NCBI GenBank assembly: GCA_937881255.1
Contig: CALGFH010000173.1
Coordinates: 1 to 10,197 of the forward strand
Reading direction: 5' to 3'
DNA length: 10,197 nucleotides
From: an uncultured Actinomycetes bacterium
GTDB taxonomy: Bacteria; Actinomycetota; CALGFH01
Positions 5,541 to 10,197 of the stretch are shown piece after piece. Each line of letters opens with the position of its first letter. Position 1 is the stretch's first letter. The position numbers and the translations under genes are program-made. The notes under the pieces are model-generated. The model was not told the origin of the DNA. It saw nothing but the letters and a program-made list of their open reading frames with translations, and searched no databases.

Positions 5541-5854
5541 TCCGCGAGTACACCCTCTTCTCGGCCATCGGGATCGCCCTCACGGTCCTGCTCGAGCTGC
5601 TGGTCCTCCGGACCGGCCTGTTCCGCGACCTCCGCTACTGGGTCGCCCTGGCCATCGTCGCCGTCTTCCAGCTGCTGGTGAACGGGGTCCTCACCTGCCC
5701 CCCGATCGTCAGCTACGACCCCGCCGAGATCCTCGGCCCCCGCATCGTCTGCGCCCCCATCGAGGACCTCGGCTTCGGCTTCGCCATGGTCACCACCACC
5801 ATCGCCCTGTGGCGCCGATGGGGGGGAGAAGGGAGCAGCTATGGAGACGGTTGA
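5537..5854 (+). CDS. crtYd: lycopene cyclase domain protein, second subunit (CrtYd-like)
   Basis: The second half of the split lycopene cyclase, 105 residues from GTG 5537, which overlaps the stop of the first subunit by four bases. It has three hydrophobic helices (about 5-26, 34-52, 77-93) and the CrtYd-type signatures LVNGVLTCPPIVSYDP (47-62), ILGPRI and APIEDLGFGFAM (73-84), whose Glu/Asp correspond to the acidic pair of the first subunit. Both subunits are needed for activity in known two-gene enzymes. The last codons (GGEGSSYGDG) double as the ribosome binding site and start of the following hydrolase gene, which overlaps by 14 bases. No other carotenoid gene is in the window. Confidence 0.87.
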   Translation: MIREYTLFSAIGIALTVLLELLVLRTGLFRDLRYWVALAIVAVFQLLVNGVLTCPPIVSYDPAEILGPRIVCAPIEDLGFGFAMVTTTIALWRRWGGEGSSYGDG

Positions 5855-6635
5855 GGTCGGCGGGCTGCGGGTCGCGTACCGGCGGGCCGGGAGCGGGCCG
5901 GTGCTGGTGCTGGTCCACGGGGCCCTGGGGGACAGCCGGGACTGGCGGCGGCAGCTGGAGGGGCTGGGCGGCGAGCTCACCGTGGTCGCCTGGGACGCGC
6001 CCGGGTGCGGGGAGTCGGACGACCCGCCGGCGACGTTCCGGCTGGCCGACTTCGCCGACTGCCTGGCCGGGTTCGTGGCCGCGCTCGGGATCGAGCGGCC
6101 GCACGTGCTCGGGCTGTCGTTCGGTGGCGGCCTGGCCCTGGAGCTGTACCGGCGGCACCCGGGGCTGCCGCGGTCGCTGGTGCTGGCGTCGGCCTATGCC
6201 GGCTGGAAGGGGTCGCTGCCGCCCGAGGTCGTGCGGGAGCGGGTGGAGCGGGCCGACCGCGAGGCCGGGCTGCCGCCCGAGCAGTGGATCCGCGGCTACC
6301 TGCCCGGGCTGTTCACCGAATCGGCCCCGCCGGAGCTGCTGGAGGAGGCGGCGGCGATCATGCTGGACGTCCGCCCGGCCGGGATGCGGGCGATGACCCG
6401 CAGCTTCGCCGACGCCGACCTGCGCGACGTCCTGCCCGGCATCCGGGTGCCGACCCTGCTGCTGTACGGCGACGCCGACCGGCGCTCCCCGCTGGGGACG
6501 GTCGCCGCCGAGCTGCACCGGATGATCCCCGGGTCGCGACTGCGGATCATGCCCGGGGTCGGGCACGCGGCCAACATGGAGGCCCCCGAGCGGTTCAACG
6601 ACGAGGTGCGAGCCTTCCTGCGCTCGGTCCCGTAG
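5841..6635 (+). CDS. alpha/beta fold hydrolase
   Basis: A 264-residue hydrolase of the alpha/beta fold. The oxyanion motif LVHGALG has H26-G27, the nucleophile elbow is GLSFGG (S93), the acid is probably D213 in YGDADRRSP, and the catalytic His is H242 in GVGHAANMEAPE. The cap region lies at about residues 120-195. The family covers esterases, lactonases, haloalkane dehalogenases and C-C hydrolases; nothing seen fixes the substrate. ATG 5841 has a GAAGGGAG ribosome binding site inside the end of the cyclase gene, and the 14-base overlap implies coupled translation. A link to carotenoid modification is only suggested by position. Confidence 0.9.
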   Translation: METVEVGGLRVAYRRAGSGPVLVLVHGALGDSRDWRRQLEGLGGELTVVAWDAPGCGESDDPPATFRLADFADCLAGFVAALGIERPHVLGLSFGGGLALELYRRHPGLPRSLVLASAYAGWKGSLPPEVVRERVERADREAGLPPEQWIRGYLPGLFTESAPPELLEEAAAIMLDVRPAGMRAMTRSFADADLRDVLPGIRVPTLLLYGDADRRSPLGTVAAELHRMIPGSRLRIMPGVGHAANMEAPERFNDEVRAFLRSVP

Positions 6636-6645
6636 GCTCCCGGAT

Positions 6646-7350
6646 GTGGACGCCGGGACGCTGGTGCTGCTGCACAGCCCGCTGGTCGGGGTGGCCAGCT
6701 GGGGGACGCTCCCCGAGGCTCTGGGACGGGCCGGGGCCGGGGCGGTCGCGGTGGCGGTGGGCGGCGATGACCGGCCGCCGTTCGCCCGGCGGTACGTGGA
6801 CGAGGCGGTCGCCGGGACCCTGGCCGCCGATCCGCCGGGACCGCTGGTGCTGGTCGGCCACAGCGGGGCCGGGCCGCTGCTGGGCGCGGTCGGGGCCGGC
6901 CTGGCGGCCGCGGACCGGCCCGCCGGCGGCTACCTGTTCTGCGACGCCGGGCTGCCCCGGGACGGGGCGACCCGGCTGGAGCTGCTGGCCGCCGAGGACC
7001 AAGAGATGGCGGCGGCGTTCCGGGCCGAGCTGGAGCGGGGCGGGAGGTTCCCGGAGTGGGACGACGCCGCGCTGGCCCCGCTGGTCCCCGGCCCGGCCGC
7101 CCGGGCGGCCCTGATCGGGTCGCTGCGGCCCCGGGACCTGGCCTTCTTCACCGAGCCGCTGCCACCAGCTCCGGGCTGGCCGGACGCGCCCTGCGGGTTC
7201 CTGCGGCTGTCGGCGGCCTACGACCACTGGGCCGTGGCGGCCGCGGCCAGGGGCTGGCCGACCGCTTCCCTCGACGCGGGCCACTTCCACCCGCTGGCCG
7301 ACCCCGGCGAGGTGGCCGCGGCCCTGCTCGGGCTGCTGGCCAGGATGTGA
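6646..7350 (+). CDS. alpha/beta hydrolase-like protein, second copy type
   Basis: A 234-residue alpha/beta hydrolase-fold protein only distantly like its upstream neighbour. The first motif is LLHSPLVG (no HG pair); the nucleophile elbow is VGHSGAG (S73), and the likely catalytic His is H213 in DAGHFHPLADP. D193 in SAAYDHW is a candidate acid. The FCDAGLPRDG and GWPDAPCGFLRLS segments resemble a group of uncharacterised actinobacterial hydrolases. Start is GTG 6646, ten bases after the previous stop. The ribosome binding site is weak, but TAGGCT (6633-6638) lies seven bases before the start, the same spacing as the leaderless-type promoter at 1092. It ends six bases short of dxs on the other strand. 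Confidence 0.8.
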   Translation: MDAGTLVLLHSPLVGVASWGTLPEALGRAGAGAVAVAVGGDDRPPFARRYVDEAVAGTLAADPPGPLVLVGHSGAGPLLGAVGAGLAAADRPAGGYLFCDAGLPRDGATRLELLAAEDQEMAAAFRAELERGGRFPEWDDAALAPLVPGPAARAALIGSLRPRDLAFFTEPLPPAPGWPDAPCGFLRLSAAYDHWAVAAAARGWPTASLDAGHFHPLADPGEVAAALLGLLARM

Positions 7351-7356
7351 GGCCGG

Positions 7357-9234
7357 TCAGGGCTCGAGGCGGTGGAGGGCCTTGCGGACCCGTTCGGCGA
7401 TGCCGACAGCGTCCAGGCCCAGCTCGGCCAGGAGAATCTCGCGCTTGCCGTGGGGCAGGAACTGGTCGGGGATGCCCAGGCGCAGCAGCGGGGTGGCCAC
7501 CTCCTCGTCGGCCAGGACCTCGGCCACGGCCGAGCCGAACCCGCCGGCGAGCACGTTGTCCTCGACGGTGGCGACCAGCCGGTGGGCGCCGGCCACGGCG
7601 CCCAGGCGCGGGTCGAGCGGCTTGACCCAGCGGGGGTCGGCCAGGGTCACGCTGATCCCGTCCTGCTTCAGCAGCCGGGTCGCCTCCTCGCAGGTCACGG
7701 CCAGCTTGCCCAGGCCGAGCAGGAGCACGTCCTTGCCGCGGGTGCGGACGTCCCAGGCGCCCAGCTTCATCTTGCGGACCGGGCCCGAGACGGTGAGCTT
7801 GGGCGTGGTCGAGCGGGGGAACCGGATGGCGAACGGCCCGGCGGTGTGGGCCACCGCGGTGGCCAGGGCCCGGCGCAGCTCGTTGCCGTCGCGGGGCGAG
7901 GCGATGACCAGGTTGGGGATCTCCCGCAGCCAGGTGACGTCGTAGACGCCGTGGTGGGAGGAGCCGTCCTCGCCGGTGATGCCGGAGCGGTCGAGCACGA
8001 AGATCACCGGCAGCCGGTGCAGGGCGACGTCCATCATCACCTGGTCGAAGGCCCGCTGGAGGAAGGTCGAGTAGATGGCGCAGACCGGCCGCAGCCCCTG
8101 CAGGGCCATGCCGGCGGCCATGGTCACCCCGACCTGCTCGGCGATGCCGACGTCGTAGACCCGCTCGGGGAACTCCCGCTGCATCACCGTCAGCTTGGTC
8201 GGGCCGAGCATGGCCGCCGAGATGGCCACCAGCTCCGGGTGGCGGCGGGCCTCGTCCAGCAGGGCCTGGCCGAACACGTCGGTGAAGCCGACCTCGTCGC
8301 CCGACTTGGGCAGGGCCCGCCCGGTCTCCGGGTCGAAGGCGCCGAGCGAGTGGAGGTTGTCCTCCTCGTGCTCCTCGGCCGGCGGGTAGCCGCGGCCCTT
8401 CTGGGTGATCACATGCAGCAGGACCGGGCCGGGGACCCGCTTGGCGTGGTCGATGGCCTTCTCCAGGGCGGCCAGGTCGTGGCCGTCAACCGGGCCGGCG
8501 TACTGCCAGCCCAGGTCCTCGAAGACCACCCGGGGGGCGACCAGGGCCTTGGCCCCCTCCTTGACCCGCTTGGCCGCCTCGACCATGCCCTCGCCGACCA
8601 GCGGCACCCGGCCAAGGGTCTCCTCGACGCCCTTCTTCAGGGTCTCGTAGCCGGGGTGGAGCCGGAACGGGGCCAGGTGGCCGGCCAGGCCGCCGACGGT
8701 CGGGGCGTAGCTGCGGCCGTTGTCGTTGAGGATCACCAGCAGGTCGGGCTTGCGGTGGCCGATCAGGTTGAGCGCCTCCAGCGCGACCCCGCCGGTGAGC
8801 GAGCCGTCGCCGACCACCGCGACCACCCGGCCGTCGCCCTGGCCCGCCCGCCGGGCCTCGGCCAGGCCGAGGGCGTAGCCGAGGGCGGTCGAGGCGTGGG
8901 AGTTCTCGATCACGTCGTGGGGGCTCTCGGACCGCGACGGGTAGCCGGAGAGGCCGCCGAGGGTGCGCAGGTTGGCGAAGTCGTCCTGGCGGCCGGTGAG
9001 CAGCTTGTGCACGTAGGCCTGGTGGCCGGTGTCCCAGACGATCCGGTCGACCGGCGAGTCGAGGGCCCGGTGCAGGGCGATGGTGAGCTCGACGACGCCG
9101 AGGTTGGGGCCGAGGTGCCCGCCGCGGACGGCCACCGCCCGGACCAGGAAGTCCCGGATCTCGGCGGCCAGCTCCACCAGCTGGTCGTCGCTGAGCTGCC
9201 GTAGGTCGCCAGGTTGCTTGATCGATTCCAGCAT
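7357..9234 (-). CDS. dxs: 1-deoxy-D-xylulose-5-phosphate synthase
   Basis: DXS joins pyruvate and glyceraldehyde 3-phosphate, releasing CO2, to give 1-deoxy-D-xylulose 5-phosphate, the first step of the MEP isoprenoid pathway and a source for thiamine and pyridoxal. It is a cytoplasmic, thiamine-diphosphate-dependent enzyme. The 625 residues are full length. Visible features are RGGHLGPNLGVVE (H40), GHQAYVHKLLTGR (H71), the cofactor motif GDGSLTGG (142-149) with its NDN at 170-172, the DVGIAEQ glutamate E366, FLQRAFDQ (R393) and GEDGSSHHGVYD. The start MLESIKQPGDLRQLS is the normal family N-terminus; no ribosome binding site precedes ATG 9234, but TATCCT (9249-9244) lies nine bases upstream, so the gene may have its own leaderless promoter. 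It follows the phosphatidyltransferase gene by 54 bases and meets the hydrolase gene tail to tail. Confidence 0.97.
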   Translation of the reverse strand: MLESIKQPGDLRQLSDDQLVELAAEIRDFLVRAVAVRGGHLGPNLGVVELTIALHRALDSPVDRIVWDTGHQAYVHKLLTGRQDDFANLRTLGGLSGYPSRSESPHDVIENSHASTALGYALGLAEARRAGQGDGRVVAVVGDGSLTGGVALEALNLIGHRKPDLLVILNDNGRSYAPTVGGLAGHLAPFRLHPGYETLKKGVEETLGRVPLVGEGMVEAAKRVKEGAKALVAPRVVFEDLGWQYAGPVDGHDLAALEKAIDHAKRVPGPVLLHVITQKGRGYPPAEEHEEDNLHSLGAFDPETGRALPKSGDEVGFTDVFGQALLDEARRHPELVAISAAMLGPTKLTVMQREFPERVYDVGIAEQVGVTMAAGMALQGLRPVCAIYSTFLQRAFDQVMMDVALHRLPVIFVLDRSGITGEDGSSHHGVYDVTWLREIPNLVIASPRDGNELRRALATAVAHTAGPFAIRFPRSTTPKLTVSGPVRKMKLGAWDVRTRGKDVLLLGLGKLAVTCEEATRLLKQDGISVTLADPRWVKPLDPRLGAVAGAHRLVATVEDNVLAGGFGSAVAEVLADEEVATPLLRLGIPDQFLPHGKREILLAELGLDAVGIAERVRKALHRLEP

Positions 9235-9288
9235 GTCGATTCGAGGATATGGGGTTCTGGGCGTTCGCGCCTCCTGAGACCCGGGAGC
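9235..9288 (-). promoter_or_regulatory. short intergenic region before dxs
   Basis: Read on the minus strand, this stretch holds an AGGAGG (9278-9273) with no start codon at a usable distance, a small GGCG-CGAA-CGCC hairpin (9271-9260), and TATCCT (9249-9244), nine bases before the dxs ATG. TATCCT fits TAnnnT and would start transcription at or near the ATG. No -35 is recognisable, and read-through from the upstream gene is equally possible. Confidence 0.3.
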
Positions 9289-10107
9289 CTACCGCAGCCG
9301 CGAGGTGGCGTGGCGGACGGCCAGCAGGAGCTGCACGCAGCCGGCCGCCTCGAGCAGGGCCAGGGCGGCCAGGGCCAGGGGGTAGCCGAGGTCGAGGGCC
9401 GCCCCGGCCAGGCCTTCGCCGCCCAGCTGGGCCGCGCCGACGGCCAGGCCGGCCAGGCCGAGCACGATCACCCGGGTCGGCCGCTCGCCCGGGGTGGCCA
9501 GCGTCCAGGCGGCCGCCACCTGACCGGCCTGGGCCCGGGCGCGGACGTACTCGAGCAGCAGCAGCAGCCCGGCCGCGGCCGTCCCGGTGGCCGCCGCCGC
9601 CGCCCCCCAGCCGGGGTCGGCCTCGGTCGCGACCAGGACCACCGGCCCGGCGATCACGGCCAGGTCGGCCAGCCGGTCGGCGGTCGAGTCCCACACGAAC
9701 CCGAAGGTGCTGGTCCGCCGCTGCATCACCGCCACCGCCCCGTCCACCGAGTCGGCGATCCCGGCCACCAGCGTGAGCGCCCCCGCCACCGCCGCCCACC
9801 CCGGCCCGAGCGTCGCCGTCCACCCCGCCACCAGCGCCACCCAGAGCGCGGCCAGGGTGACCAGGTCGGGATCGACCCCCGCCCTGGCCAACGGCGCCCC
9901 CACCACATACGGCAGCCGCAGGTACCTGGCGGCCAACCGTCCCCCCGGCCGCGCCTCCTCCCCCAGCAGGTGCGCCTCCCGCCACCCCGCCTCATACGCC
10001 TCGAAGGTCCACCCGTCGCCGCCCGGGGTGCGCGTGCGCGCGGTCCAGGCGAGGATGGCGACGCCACCCACACCCAGCCCGATCCCGACCCAGCCCGTCC
10101 AGTCCAC
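9289..10107 (-). CDS. CDP-alcohol phosphatidyltransferase family membrane protein
   Basis: Enzymes of this family move a phospho-alcohol from a CDP-linked donor to an acceptor in phospholipid synthesis, in the cytoplasmic membrane. The 272 residues include a first hydrophobic helix (about 5-21), a charged loop (28-65) and about five or six further helices. The signature sits at 119-144: D119xxD122-G123xxA126, then G136xxxD140xxxD144, so all four metal-binding aspartates and both glycines are present, but the usual Arg after A126 is Val (V127). Start GTG 10107 has only a GGGCGGGC-like site; the hydrophobic N-terminus fits it. The donor and acceptor cannot be told. It may share a transcript with dxs, 54 bases downstream. 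Confidence 0.82.
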   Translation of the reverse strand: MDWTGWVGIGLGVGGVAILAWTARTRTPGGDGWTFEAYEAGWREAHLLGEEARPGGRLAARYLRLPYVVGAPLARAGVDPDLVTLAALWVALVAGWTATLGPGWAAVAGALTLVAGIADSVDGAVAVMQRRTSTFGFVWDSTADRLADLAVIAGPVVLVATEADPGWGAAAAATGTAAAGLLLLLEYVRARAQAGQVAAAWTLATPGERPTRVIVLGLAGLAVGAAQLGGEGLAGAALDLGYPLALAALALLEAAGCVQLLLAVRHATSRLR

Positions 10108-10141
10108 CGCCCGCCCTGTCCGCCCGTCTCCCCGTGGGTCC

Positions 10142-10174
10142 CGTCCGCTCGTCCGCTCGTCCGTCCCTCGTCCG
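10142..10174. repeat. short tandem repeat of CGTCCGCT
   Basis: Two exact copies of CGTCCGCT (10142-10157) are followed by degenerate copies (CGTCCGT, then CTCGTCCG) up to about 10174. It lies upstream of the phosphatidyltransferase gene. The rest of 10108-10197 is GC-rich with no gene I can support. The repeat may be simple slippage or part of the promoter region. Confidence 0.5.
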
Positions 10175-10197
10175 ACCCCGCGCTGAACAGCCCCGAT

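Noticed and set aside
7372..9204. Plus-strand frame of 610 codons opposite dxs
   Set aside because: Long only because stop codons are rare in this GC content; repetitive Gly/Val/Gln/Asp content and no recognisable motif.
8486..9985. Minus-strand frame of 499 codons across the dxs / phosphatidyltransferase junction
   Set aside because: Off-frame reading of both genes, Gly/Arg/Ala-rich, no domain; the true frames have full family motifs.
1..10197. CRISPR array, tRNA, rRNA, transposase or phage genes
   Set aside because: I looked for spaced direct repeats, cloverleaf-like segments and transposase or integrase motifs by eye and saw none. A tRNA and covariance-model scan would be the decisive test.

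Overview
The window is very GC-rich chromosomal DNA, and almost all of it is coding. The gene content points to a member of the Actinomycetota: a mycothiol-type DinB-fold protein, a PASTA-domain Ser/Thr kinase, a split (two-gene) lycopene cyclase, frequent GTG/TTG starts and at least one probable leaderless promoter. I cannot name the genus. I see no rRNA, tRNA, CRISPR array, insertion sequence or phage gene.

Layout. Positions 1-323 (minus) are the 5' part of an EamA-type membrane transporter cut by the window edge. Positions 421-1022 (plus) encode a DinB/maleylpyruvate-isomerase-like protein that appears broken by a one-base frameshift near its 5' end. Positions 1105-1504 (plus) hold a two-gene module that looks like a type II toxin-antitoxin pair, with a visible promoter and palindrome in front. 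Its 3' end runs into the 3' end of nfo (endonuclease IV, minus, 1444-2376). nfo follows a PASTA Ser/Thr kinase gene (minus, 2378-4414) with one base between stop and start. Positions 4415-4544 are a divergent promoter region.

On the plus strand, 4545-4877 encodes an unrecognised 110-residue protein, and 4929-5099 encodes a 56-residue single-span membrane protein with a strong ribosome binding site. A long GC hairpin (5119-5158) separates this pair from the next transcription unit. That unit holds two lycopene cyclase subunits (5205-5540 and 5537-5854) and two alpha/beta hydrolases (5841-6635 and 6646-7350), with overlaps or very short gaps throughout. Converging on it from the minus strand are dxs (7357-9234) and, upstream of dxs, a CDP-alcohol phosphatidyltransferase-like membrane enzyme (9289-10107).

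Functional links. dxs makes the first intermediate of the MEP isoprenoid pathway. The lycopene cyclase acts near the end of carotenoid synthesis. The neighbourhood therefore has an isoprenoid/carotenoid flavour, but no phytoene synthase, desaturase or prenyl transferase lies in the window. The kinase (cell-wall or growth signalling by family) and nfo (repair of abasic sites) form a tight two-gene operon whose joint purpose is not obvious. No gene set here is clearly a wholly new system. The best leads are the toxin-antitoxin-like pair, the kinase with an altered catalytic loop, the phosphatidyltransferase with an altered signature, the two small unrecognised genes at 4545-5099, and the long hairpin that follows them.
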